Positions 11,758 through 21,819 of a DNA stretch of 64,000 nt are shown here, in pieces (position 1 is the stretch's first letter; each line of letters opens with the position of its first letter). The DNA comes from Platanthera guangdongensis (lineage: Eukaryota; Streptophyta; Magnoliopsida; Asparagales; Orchidaceae): the NCBI GenBank assembly GCA_039583875.1, contig CM077166.1, positions 78,800,564 through 78,864,563 on the forward strand. The letters run 5' to 3'. A program made the position numbers and the translations under genes. The notes below the pieces were generated by a model. That model was not told the DNA's origin, did no database searches, and saw nothing but the letters and a program-made list of their open reading frames with translations.

Positions 11758-14325
11758 CATGAGATCTGGTCTACTTGCAGTCAAATACAATAGGGAGCTA
11801 ACTATCCCTCTATACAAAGTCTCATCTACAGGTTTCCCTGCATCATCTTTGCTAAGAGACATACTTGACCCCATAGGAGTTTTCATGGTACTGGATGATT
11901 CCATACCATACTTCCTTATTAATTCTAGGGTGAACTTAGACTGGCATATGGATAAACCATTCTCAGTCTGTCTAACTTGGAGACCCAAGAAGAACTTAAG
12001 TTCCCCCATACTGCTCATCTCAAATTGTCCTTGCATTAGTTTTGCAAACTTTTTGCAAAGACTACTTTCAGTAGACCCAAATATGATGTCATCTACATAT
12101 ATTTGGACTACTATGATCTTGCCTCTGGATTCCCTAAGGAATAGAGTCTTGTCTATTTTCCCCCTTGTGAATTTATTCTCAATGAGGAAACTGGACAGGG
12201 TTTCATACCAAGCCCTAGGGGCTTGTTTTAACCCATACAAAGCCTTCCTAAGTCTATAAACATAATTAGGTTGAGTTGAATCAACAAAACCTGATGGTTG
12301 TTCCACATAAACTTCTTCCTTCAGATTACCATTCAGAAATGCTGACTTAACATCCATTTGGTATACTTTAAACCCTTGATAGGTTGCGTAGGCCAAGAAC
12401 ATCCTTATTGCCTCCAATCTGGCTACTGGAGCAAAGGTTTGATCAAAGTCAATACCTTCTTCCTGCATATATCCCTTAGCAACCAGTCTAGCTTTGTTCT
12501 TCATAATAACTCCATGTTCATCCATATTGTTCCTAAAGATCCAATTAGTTCCAATTATGTTGTGGTCTTTTAGTTTAGGAACAAGCTCCCAGACATTGCA
12601 TCTTTTGAACTGCTTCAGCTCCTCTTGCATTGCCTCAATCCAATGAGGGTCTAGGATGGCTTCTTCAAATTTCTTTGGCTCTACTTGGGATAGAAAACTG
12701 GAGTAGAGTACTGAACTTAGATTTCTGCTCCTTGTTTGTACCCCTTGACTTAGATCACCAATTATTTGATTGGCTGGATGATCTCTTAGATGCATAGTAG
12801 CTGGTGGCAGCCTGGCTTCATGTTGAACTCCTTTAGCTTCTTCAACTTGCTGCACCCCTTGATCTTCTTCTACATCAGGTGCATCTAGTACTCCCCCTGG
12901 ACAGCAGCCACTATCATCTACATGATGACTTGCAGTAGATCCTTCTTCAATAGTGAGCTTGTCCATCTTCTTAGTCACACCTGTGGAGCTGCAAATACTT
13001 CTAGACAATTCATGGTTAATTAGTCTAGCTTCATCAAATACTACATGTACTGATTCTTCTACAACTTGAGTAGTCAAGTTATAGACCCTATAAGCCTTAA
13101 TATTGTTGCTGTACCCAACAAAGATCCCCTCTTGGGATTTGGCAGCAAACTTGGTTAAGTAAGACTTACCATTGTTAAGTATATAGCATTTACAACCAAA
13201 GATCCTGAAATAGGATAGGTTTGGTTTTCTGCCTTTCACAATCTCATAGGGGGTCTTATTGTGGCCCTTAGTAATGGTAGCCCTCCTATTAATTACATGG
13301 CATGCAGTATTAACTGCCTCAGCCCAGAAATATTCTGGGAGAGATGTGTCACTTAATAGGGTTCTACCAGCCTCAATCAAGGTTCTATTTTTCCTTTCAG
13401 CAATGTCATTTTGCTGAGGTGTTCTTGGTGAAGAAAATTCCTGAAATATCTCAAATTCTTCACATAGTTTTGTCATACTATCAGACTGGAATTCAGTACC
13501 ATGGTCACTTCTTATTTTTACCACTGTACTGTCTAACTCATTCTGAATTTGTTTGACAAAGCTATAAAAGATACTAGGTGTTTCAGATTTCTATCTAAGG
13601 AAGAACACCCAGGAAAATCTTGAGTAGTCATCTACAACTACAAATGTGTAGACCTTCCTACCTAGGCTGTGAACTGGCATAGGACCAAAAAGATCCATAT
13701 GCAAGAGGTATAAGCACCTCACAGTATCTTTGTTTTCAATGCTATTAAAGGTGGATCTAGTTTGCTTGCCCTTTTGACAAGCTGAGCATATTCCATCTTT
13801 AATACACTTAACCTGAGGACCATTCCTCACTAACTCTTTACTATAGAGTTGGCCAATTGTCTTGTAGTTAAGATGGGCTAGTCTCTTGTGCCATTTGACA
13901 CAATGAGAGACTTTCTCATCAGTTACAAGACACACTGGAGAAACATTGTTCTCACACATAATGTCTAGACAATAGACATTTCTCTTTCTGTAACCAGTCA
14001 GAATGATCTCTTGATCATTTGATCTCCTGATATGACAACCATCTTTGACAAATGAGATGTCATATCCTAAATCACTCAGCTGACTTATACTAATGAGGTT
14101 ATGTTTCAAACCTTTAACATAAGCCACTTGAGTAATTATTATAAGGTTGCTAGAAATGTTACCAAAACCTTTGATGATTCCTTTTTCAGAACCACCAAAG
14201 GTGACTTTAGGACCATCCTTGATTGGTGTGTAGTCCTTTAGCAATCCCCTAGTTCCAGTCATGTGCCTGGAACATCCACTGTCCAAGTACCATATTGGGG
14301 CATGGCCACTTGGACTTACCTGCAA
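11758..14325 (-). pseudogene. pol: Copia-C pol: protease, integrase and partial reverse transcriptase
   Basis: The frame continues from gag after a TAA stop at 14334-14332. It opens with aspartic protease (YLDSGCSRHMTG), then the gag-pre-integrase zinc-binding region (WHKRLAHLN and CSACQKGKQTRS). The integrase core keeps its acidic residues ([27 protein letters not shown]). A TAG stop at 13593-13591 interrupts the integrase. Reverse transcriptase follows, with [33 protein letters not shown] and the catalytic [11 protein letters not shown]. The frame ends at [13 protein letters not shown], where the element is cut off. A first-glance extension to 11662 is chimeric, since its last 32 codons are antisense-adjacent Tekay sequence in a shifted frame. 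Confidence 0.88.
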
Positions 14326-14331
14326 AATAGA

Positions 14332-16365
14332 TTAGTTAACCTTAGAACCCAAAGAATTCTTGGGTCCTTGGTGCTGGTTAGTTTGCCTCTTAACAAATCT
14401 ACCTGTAGATCTTCCAACAGGCAGTTTGCTACTCATCTTGGCACTAGAATTGTGCCAACAGTCTATGGCAAAGTGGTCTACCTTGCCACAGCACCAGCAC
14501 TCAAATCTATTGTACCTTTGCTTAGGTACAACCCTAGCTGTTCTATCTACAGCAGGCTTGTTAAGTACTGGGGCTTTGCCCTTAGACTTTGACTGAACAG
14601 TCCTAGCAGGTTTAGTAAACCCTAATCCAGTTTTACCCTTGTGAGGTATAAACTCATCTATCAGAGGTAGAACTGATTTTGGTTTAGAGAACCTTGCTAC
14701 TATATCTCTCTCCTTCTGAAGTCTAATCTCCAGATTTCTGATTTGATCATTCTTGAATGTTATAGTCCCCATCTGAATAACAGTTATGTTCTTCAGCCTG
14801 GCTATTTCATTTAGTTTTTGATCAATCATTTTATCAAAATCTGTTGCAGCCTCTTTGAGATGAGCAATCTCCTTAGCCTGACTCTTGGCCAAGGATTTGC
14901 TTTTCTTAAAAGCTTGCAACAGTACTCTATATTCATCAATCAACTGATGAATATCCCCTTCAGATTCAGATCCACTAGCATCACTTGATGCTGATGTAAC
15001 TGAATCTGAACTAGCACTAGAAATTGAACTTAAAGAATAATTTTGTACCTGACTAGGTCCAGGCTGCTCCTGGATTTTGTCTCCTTTTGATAAGGCCATC
15101 AGTCTCTGGCACTGATTGTCCTCTTGCTCATATATAGAGTTCATTAACTGGATGAAATCCTCTTCTTCTTCAGCAAACAGTCCAATGTAAGCTTCTGCTT
15201 CTGAATCAGTTTCTGAAGATGATATGTCTGACAGGCTTTTGTCCTTCTTGGCAACAAAGGACCTTTCCTTTTTGCCTTTGATTTGAGTCTTCTTCTTATC
15301 AGTTGACTCTTTCCTTTTCTCTGGACAGTCAGCAACAACATGTCCTTGTCTGTTACAGCAATAGCATACAATTTTTGATAAAGTTGCTTTGCTTGACTTG
15401 GGCCTTCTCCTGTCTTTCTTTGATGACTTCTTGTTCTGATAATAGTCATCTTTTCCCGGTGAAGTGGAGGGCTTAAACCTCCACTGTTTCTTCTTTAGAA
15501 ACTTCTGAAAGTGTCTTGTGAAAGCTGCAAAATCCTCATCACTCTCACTGCTTTTAGAATTCCTGCTTTCTGATTCATCTGACCCAGTCTCAGCCACTTT
15601 TGGAGGTGGAGATGGATACTTACTTTTATATTTCTTGGTGGCTTCTGTCTTGAATGCCACTGCTCTTTCTTTATGCTCAATTCTTGTAGTCTTCTCCTCT
15701 TCTTTCCTTACCATTAGCTACATTTTATAGGATAACAGCTTTCCAAACAATATTGGAGGAGGAATATCTGCTAACTTGGTCATTTCCCTTATGGCACAGA
15801 TCTTGGTATCCCAGTCCTTTGTTAGGGACCTCAAGAACTTATCATTCAGCTCATAATTGTTGAATTCTCTTCCATAGGACATTAACTCATTAACTATCCT
15901 ATAGAATTTCTTGTAACACTCAGTTATGCTATCAGACCTGCCTTGTCTGAAGCTCTCATATTCTTGGTTTAACAAAGACTTTCTGTCCTGTCTAACTTCT
16001 TCTGAACCCTCCATGTACACTATCAGAGTATCCCACATCTCCTTTGATGTTTTACAGTGTATCAAGTTCTGAAATGTAGCATCATCTATGGCACTTACAA
16101 TGATATTCTGAGCCCTTTTGGCCATTGTAGCTAGAATAATCTCATCTTTTGTCATTTCAGAAAAGTCCTTAGCTGTTCTCTGATTTGCATCCAGGACTGA
16201 TACTTTCATAGGCACATATGGCCCTTCTTTAACTGTGATATAGATTCTAGGGTGAGAGGCTTCCATAAACAGTCTAACACTTTCTTTCCAAATGCCAAAA
16301 ATATCCTTTCTGCAAATTGGCAACTTTATGGATCCAAGTTCTTTATGATTCTCTGTTGAACCCAT
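14332..16365 (-). pseudogene. gag: Copia-C gag with two zinc knuckles
   Basis: The start at 16365 follows the primer site by about 95 bases. The first 215 codons are a copia gag (UBN2-type) domain with MWDTLI, SLLNQEYESFRQG and FLRSLTKDWD. A TAG at 15720-15718 breaks the frame at a position where related elements have glutamate, so a single GAG-to-TAG change would explain it. The frame then runs on in phase: a basic, serine-rich segment, a first CCHC knuckle (CYCCNRQGHVVADC), a long coiled-coil-like acidic stretch, and a second CCHC knuckle (CWCCGKVDHFAIDC). Two knuckles about 290 residues apart are notable. The role is particle assembly and RNA binding. Confidence 0.85.
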
Positions 16366-16458
16366 TTTCTTGATTTTCTTGTTTATGCTGAATATGTCCT
16401 TGATTTCACTGAATCTGCCAACAGGATCTACTCAGACAGTTATGTCATTTTTGAGTAA

Positions 16459-16474
16459 CCTCCCTCTGATACCA
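16459..16474 (-). other. Primer-binding site, tRNA-Met type
   Basis: The minus strand reads TGGTATCAGAGGGAGG, two bases after the LTR end at 16477. The first 11 bases are the exact complement of initiator tRNA-Met. Confidence 0.92.
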
Positions 16475-17330
16475 CTTGAAAGAAATTGTACCTAATCACC
16501 TAGAGGGGGGGGGTGAATAGGTGACTTAATCTTTTTAAACTTTTAGGCAGATTATATCACAGATTTCATAGAGCTATAAACAGCATACACAGCATCAATC
16601 ACATACACAAAGTACACACAGTTTTATAGTGGTTCCCCAAGGTTTGGGTACATCCACTTTCCCCCTTCGCCTATCTAGTAGTGTACTAGATTCAGCCAAA
16701 CTCCTCCACTATTCCTCAGATCCTCAGATCTTACACTCAGAACCCCAAATGGTTCCTACAGCTCAGAGTGATCCCACTCCTACAACTCAGGCTCAACAGC
16801 CCTACCACTTAGTCTTCTCCAAAGACCTACACTCAGCTACAAGGCCTACACTCAGCCTACAATAGGCCTACACTTAGAGAAATAGATCTCCTACACTCAG
16901 GCACACAGGCCCTACCACTCAGCCTTTATTATTTCAGGCTTACAACTCAGATCCCTAAGGATCCTACAAGAAATTAAAAATACAAAGTGTATAACCTCAA
17001 CTCAGAATAAGAGAGAAGAGTTGATAGGTTTCTTGATGAGTTCTTGGAAGAACTCTGCTGAGATCAACCACACTTGGCTTTCTTCAAAGCTTCTTGAATA
17101 TAGAACACAATAGGGTTGATACTCACTGCAGCTGATCTTCAATCACTGCTAACTTAAGAATCAGAACTAAGTCTGAAACTTTCTTCACAGCCTGGTACCA
17201 ACAGCTGTCTTCTTGGAAGGAGCTCTCTCTCTCCAACTTCTTAGATCTTCACTTGAATTGATTCTTCAATGAATTGGTTGATCTTCTTCTTTGATTGTTG
17301 TAGATCATCTACTTCTGTTGACAGAATATG

Positions 17331-17342
17331 CCTTTATATAGG
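17331..17342 (-). promoter_or_regulatory. TATA box of copia-C LTR
   Basis: The minus strand reads CCTATATAAAGG, followed about 30 bases later by the likely start of R. The palindrome array lies immediately upstream, in enhancer position. Confidence 0.65.
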
Positions 17343-17497
17343 CTTTCTTCATTTTGACCGGCTGATCCGGTTTCTAACAGCTTTCTGACATCTCTGACAG
17401 TTGCACTAGACCGGCTGAAATGGCAACTGTCATGTCATCCAGTCACTTCTTGAAATATCTATAACTGTCTGAAAGTGTCGAGACAGTCTGTCTTTAA

Positions 17498-18405
17498 GTG
17501 TCGACACTTATAGACTAAGTGTCGACACAAGTAGACTAAGTGTCGACACTAGCCTTCAAGGTGTCGACACATCTCCTTGTGTTGTAGAATTTACTTCTCG
17601 ACACAGGTTCTTCAGAATGTGTCGACACTGATATTGTGTGTCGACACAACTCCTTATTCTTCAGTACTTAGTTGAATTCTGCTAAGTGTCGACACACCTT
17701 CTTTGTATCGACACATCTTCTTGTGTTGAACTTGTTCAGTGTCGACACATCTTCTTGGTGTCGACACATGCCTTCTGTGTTGATACTTTCTGAGTGTCGA
17801 CACAGCTCCTTGTGTCGACACATTCTTCTTTTGTTGAGGCTTTTGCTGAGTGTCGACACATCTCCTTTGTGTCGACACTTGTACTTAGAATTTGTTGAAC
17901 TTTGCTGAGTGTCGACACAGCCTCCTAGTGTCGACACTTTCTTCATGTGTTGAGTCTTCTGCTGTGTGTCGACACATTCTCCAAGTGTCGACACTTGTAC
18001 TTAGAATTTTGTTGAACTTTGCTGAGTGTCGACATAGCCTCCTAGTGTCGACACTTTCTTCATGTGTTGAGTCTTCTGCTGTGTGTCGACACATTCTCCA
18101 AGTGTCGACACTTGTACTTAGAATTTTGTCGAACTTTGCTGAGTGTCGACACAGCCTCCTAGTGTCGACACTTTCTTCATGTGTTGAGTCTTCTGGGTGT
18201 CGACACTGCTTCTAAGTGTCGACTCTGCTTCACTGGACATTTCTTCATTGAGTGTCGACACAACCTGCATGTGTCGACACTTTCCTTCTGGTGTCAACTC
18301 TGCATTCCCGGTGTTGACATAATTACTCCAAGTGTCGACACTGCTTCTCTGGGTGTCGACACAAGTCTTCTTAAGTGTCGACACTTTGCTTCTGGGTGTC
18401 GACAC
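17498..18405. repeat. Array of 30 exact GTGTCGACAC palindromes in U3
   Basis: I counted 30 perfect copies of the self-complementary decamer GTGTCGACAC between 17498 and 18405, plus about six one- or two-base variants. Spacing is irregular, roughly 15-60 bases. Between copies the text repeats loosely (TTCTTGTGTTGA, TTTGCTGA), and a 116-117-bp higher-order unit is tandemly repeated at 17881-18213. Stop-free frames on both strands here are a by-product of the repeat and are not genes. Confidence 0.95.
17881..18213. repeat. 116-117-bp tandem repeat within the palindrome array
   Basis: Units begin GTACTTAGAATTTTGT at 17881, 17997 and 18114. The third is cut short near 18205. Each complete unit holds four GTGTCGACAC sites or close variants. 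Confidence 0.85.
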
Positions 18406-18492
18406 ATGGACTTAGAAACTTTTCAGCTTTCCCTATAAATACTTGACCTGCACAACTAAACTTAAAACACATCAAATACATTTTGATGTATA

Positions 18493-19506
18493 TCATTGAG
18501 TAGGGTAAGGCTTCTTCAAATCAGGTACATTCATTCCAATGTACCCAACAATTGGAACAGAAACAATACTGGCAGAAGGAGCTATAACAGCAGGTTCAGA
18601 AACAAAAATTTCAGAAACAATAAGCTCAGATACAGCAGGCTCAAAATCAATTGCCTCTGTCATATGTACATCCTCAGAAACTGAAATAGCAACATAAGAA
18701 CTAACTAAAACATCAACAGTAGCAGCAATTTCAACATTGTCCACAGCCTGGATAGAATCTATAAAAGAGGCTAAAATGTTGTGCTCACAGCAAGCAATAG
18801 GCACAATGGCCTTAGTAAGGTCTTCAGTATGCTGGTCTGGAAGGCAGCTGAAGTATACAGAATCAAATACTGATAGCAGTGACCTGAGGTTCACTGTAAT
18901 GACTATAACTGGAGCTTGAACTGGAGTTACTGTGGCAGGCAATATCTCAGCTTCATAAGGCATCTCCCCCTGCCTAGATTCAGTGATAACTGGATCAAGG
19001 CACCCAGTAGAAGGGATTGCCTGAGGAGGAAGAATTGAGGATAGCCTGGCAGACAACTCCTAAACAGTTTTCAGAAGTGGAGCCAATGAGGTCTCCAGCA
19101 GGAGTGATAGCCTTGGAGCTATCAGCTCATATAGCTTGTCTGCAATAGCTGGAAGGTCTACTTGCTTAAGAGGGACTTGAGTAGAGGTAGGGATGGATGT
19201 GGTAGAGATGAAATTTGGAGCAGTAGGAGATGTTGTTGGAGAAACTGTGGATGGTAGAAGTGATGGTTGAGATATTGGAATTGTGGAGATGGAAGATAAT
19301 GGAGTGGAGATGGATGGTGTGAATGATGGTTGATCAATGATGTCCTGAAGTAATTGTTGATAAGAAGTGGATGATGATGGTGGCTCAAGAGGGGATGAAG
19401 GAGAACCATCCATATAGGAATCATCTAGAAGAGTGAATGATGGAATATGAGATGATGAGTCAATGTCCATGTGTGGGTAATGATGTAGTGGATTAGGCCT
19501 CCCCAT
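18493..19506 (-). pseudogene. Env-like third ORF of a SIRE-like element (one in-frame stop)
   Basis: Two pieces (19506-19060 and 19056-18493) are in the same frame, separated by one TAG, giving about 338 codons. The first part is proline/serine-rich (SPLEPPSSSTSY and many STS/PTS runs). The second has a conserved block resembling the copia-B frame at 35399-35034: RSLLSVFDS here, YSLLSVFDT there, both followed by an acidic stretch, and both preceded by a RQGEM motif. SIRE-lineage elements commonly carry such an ORF after pol. Its function is unknown, and an envelope role is only a suggestion in the literature. I see no clear signal peptide or transmembrane segment. Confidence 0.6.
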
Positions 19507-19510
19507 TACC

Positions 19511-20766
19511 CTACGCCGTCACGACTCAATTTTTGTAGTTGTGGATAGGTTTTCAAAGATGGCTTATTTCATCCCGTGCAGTAGGACAAATGATGCGTCT
19601 CACGTCGCTAAGCTTTATTTTAAAGAAGTCGTTAGTCACCGTGGAGTGCCCAAGACCATAGTGTCGGATAGGGACGTAAAATTCACTAGTTATTTTTGGA
19701 AGACTCTTTGGATATTAATGGGAACGAAATTATTGTTTTCCTCTGCCTATCATCCCCAAACTGATGGGCAGACGGAAGTGGTTAATCGGAGCTTAGGAAA
19801 TTTGTTACGATGCCTCGTGAGTGATCACAAGAGCACTTGGGATCTTCTCCTTCCCCATGCCCAATTAGCCTACAATAATTCCAAGAATCGGTCTACGGGT
19901 CTGTCTCCAAATGAGATTGTCCACGGGTATAAGGCTCCTGTGCCGCTTGACTTGGTGTCGTTGCCCCAACGTACATGGCAAGTCAGTTTGCACAATCCTT
20001 CGCCCAGCACATCCATGATTTACACGCACGTATACGGGACACCTTGACTACGCAATACGACTCTTATCAAGCGCACGCTAATTTACATAGGAGAGTATCA
20101 GACTTCAAAATTGGCGATCTAGTTTTAGTCCGTTTTGTTCCCGAACGCTTGCCAACTGGCACCGTTAAAAAGTTAGCACCAAAGCGCGCCGGCCCTTTTC
20201 GGATTATTAAAAAGCTAGGTGACAACGCTTTCGTTTTGGACTTGCCTGCTGATTGGGGTATCTCCCCCATTTTTAATGTTTCGGATTTAACGATGTTTGT
20301 GTCACCACCACAAGAGTTGATTTCTTTGTCGTCTTCTTCTCCCACTAAAAATTCTCATGGGTTGGGGAGTGGTAGTACGGATGATCTCTCTCTTTCGGTC
20401 CCCACAGGTATATCATCGGATGGTAAGTTGCCTTCTTTCCTGCCTACTGCTAATATGTTCCCCAGGTTTCCACGGACGTTCTCCACTCCAGAGATGATAC
20501 TTGATGCTGAGCCTGTTACCACTGCTGATGGCGACACCCACCGCTTTCTCATCCGTTGGTGTGATCGGCCCCCTTCGGATGACTCTTGGGTACTCGAGAC
20601 GGAGCTGCAGAGTTTGGATGCCGCTCTCCTTCACCGCTATCGCTTGGACCACGCAACGGAGATGCGTGCATTTGAGCGGGGGAGGATTGATGGCGCGGCC
20701 CCTCCTCCACCGGTTGAAGACGATGCTGATGATGCTGTTGATGATCCGGTTGCTAAGGCCATATGA
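19511..20766 (+). pseudogene. Integrase (partial) with C-terminal chromodomain
   Basis: The first part (frame at 19541-20047) holds VVVDRFSKMAYF, the second catalytic aspartate in VSDRDVKF and the third catalytic residue in HPQTDGQTEVVNR. The first aspartate lies in the missing 5' portion. A frameshift near 19975-20040 moves to the frame that ends at 20766. That frame has the integrase C-terminal GDLVLVRF and GPFRIIKKLGDNAFVLDLP motifs, then a chromodomain at about residues 160-220 (RFLIRWCDRPPSDDSWV). Such chromodomains direct insertion to marked chromatin. It differs from the Tekay type in this window, and I cannot place it in a clade with confidence. Confidence 0.8.
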
Positions 20767-21819
20767 CTCAAGGACGTGAGGCGGCACGATGACGCTAACA
20801 GACGGCTACGCTACAACCTCCGCCCGCGCCGTGCTACCGCCACGGCAACGCCTTAGTTTTATTTATTTCCTTTTCGTGCACTTTATTTTATAATTGGAAT
20901 ATAAAATTATCCTATGCTTATGTGATAATTTTATATTTATTGCATGTGTTGTTGTATTTTCAATTTGAACTATTTTAGTTTTGGTGTGCAATTAGCCATT
21001 CGGATGGATGAGATTAAATCTCCATCATGAAGGGCTAAGGCTTATTTGTAACTCCTTTTAGCCATTCGGATGGATGAGATTAAATCTCCATCATGAAGGG
21101 CTAAGGCTTATTTGTAACTCCTATTTAAAGGAGGCTATCATGAAGAGTTAAAGCAATTGGAAAAAGAAACCTAAAAAAAACCCCCTTGTGGAAATTTCGG
21201 CCACCATGGAGAAGTCCATAGCCGCCCCCTCCCCTTTGGTGTGAAGCCAAGCCTTGCCTCCTCCATCCCCGTTCGGTGCGACTCCGGCGTGGCTTCCTTC
21301 GGTGCAACTCCTTGGAAGAAGGTTGCAAACCATTCGGTGCGACACCGGTGGATCCGTGGAGAGAGTGATTCTCCCACAGTTATCTCGTGTGAACGTTTTC
21401 CGATTGTGTAATCTCTTTCCCCTCCCTTGTGTGATTTCTTCTCTTTAGTTGTGGTGGATTTCGCTCATCGTTTTCTCCGGATCTTTAATTTAATCGCTGC
21501 AAGTTTTGAATCGAAATCGCCGTTGCAAGGCTTTTATTTCCGGATCGGGTGGATCCTATTTGCTTGAGCGGATCTTGGCCTATAGCCTTGGTCTTGCTCT
21601 CAAAAAGGAGTGGCAACCTTTGTGTTTTCTTGGGGAATAATCCGACTCAAATTTCCGATCGTTGTTTTCGAGTCGACCATTCCTCCTTTGTTGTTTGTGC
21701 TGCGTTTTGTGACGAGGAAATATTGTGGGCGATAGGTGCTGTGTATGTGCGGTAGATCTACGACGTGTTGTGCGTAGGGAGAGCGTTAGCTTCGCGGAGA
21801 TCTCCGTTTCCGGATAACC
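20767..21819 (+). repeat. 3' untranslated end and LTR of gypsy-F
   Basis: This stretch follows the stop codon and ends TTCCGGATAACCCTACA. I cannot fix the LTR start. It includes a perfect 66-bp tandem duplication (20992-21122) and then CTATTTAAAGG (21121), a likely TATA box. No gene is seen; short frames at 21125-21755 are incidental. Confidence 0.6.
20992..21122. repeat. 66-bp tandem duplication upstream of a TATA-like box
   Basis: Two copies, 20992-21057 and 21058-21122, both begin TTAGCCATTCGGATGG and read AAATCTCCATCATG inside, with no difference that I can see over about 65 bp. TATTTAAAGG follows immediately. Confidence 0.92.

Larger units (their letters stand above)
11758..18480 (-). 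mobile_element. Copia-C: truncated SIRE-like Ty1/copia element
   Basis: On the minus strand the order is LTR (about 18480-16477), tRNA-Met primer site, gag, protease, integrase and reverse transcriptase. It stops inside reverse transcriptase at 11758, joined directly to Tekay-2 integrase. RNase H, any third ORF and the 3' LTR are lost. The gag-pol region is one reading frame with three in-frame stops. Its upstream flank is the env-like frame of copia-A, so it probably inserted there. Confidence 0.8.
16477..18480 (-). repeat. 5' LTR of copia-C (about 2 kb)
   Basis: The inner end is fixed by the primer site and includes the CTAGAGGGGG/GTGAATAGG signature shared with copia-A and copia-B. The outer end is uncertain: TGTATTTGATGTG at 18480 is the best candidate, TGATATACATC at 18494 an alternative. 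A TATA box at 17342-17331 places U3 at about 17345-18480 and R-U5 below it. U3 is filled by the GTGTCGACAC array. It could instead be read as the 3' LTR of the element carrying the env-like frame at 18493, but the copia-A 5' LTR is half as long and lacks the array. Confidence 0.75.
19511..21819 (+). mobile_element. Gypsy-F: 3' end of a chromodomain Ty3/gypsy element
   Basis: The plus strand carries the end of integrase, a chromodomain and a 3' LTR, inserted in copia-A between pol and the env-like frame. The 5' side is missing, so the left edge (19507-19522) is a truncation. The right edge is the LTR end CCCTACA at about 21819, right beside the copia-A stop codon. Confidence 0.7.

Noticed and set aside
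11642..12259. 205-codon frame on the plus strand
   Set aside because: It is antisense to copia-C reverse transcriptase and the Tekay-2 joint, with no homology of its own.
14318..14334. Intron-like signal TTTTGCAG followed by GTAAGT between gag and protease of copia-C
   Set aside because: The reading frame continues in phase through it with a single TAA, so a point mutation explains the stop. No paired donor and acceptor define an intron.
17498..18405. CRISPR-like array
   Set aside because: The repeat is only 10 bp and self-complementary, spacers vary in length and are themselves repetitive, and the array lies in the LTR of a plant retrotransposon.
17654..18438. Several overlapping open frames on both strands rich in CRH, VDT and ST
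   Set aside because: They are translations of the GTGTCGACAC repeat, whose periodicity and lack of TAA/TAG leave frames open. They overlap each other on both strands and have no homology or start context.
19507..21819. ACCCTAC at both edges of gypsy-F as a target duplication
   Set aside because: The left edge is inside integrase, so the 5' LTR is missing and no true left boundary exists. The right copy is part of the LTR end itself. The match is probably chance.
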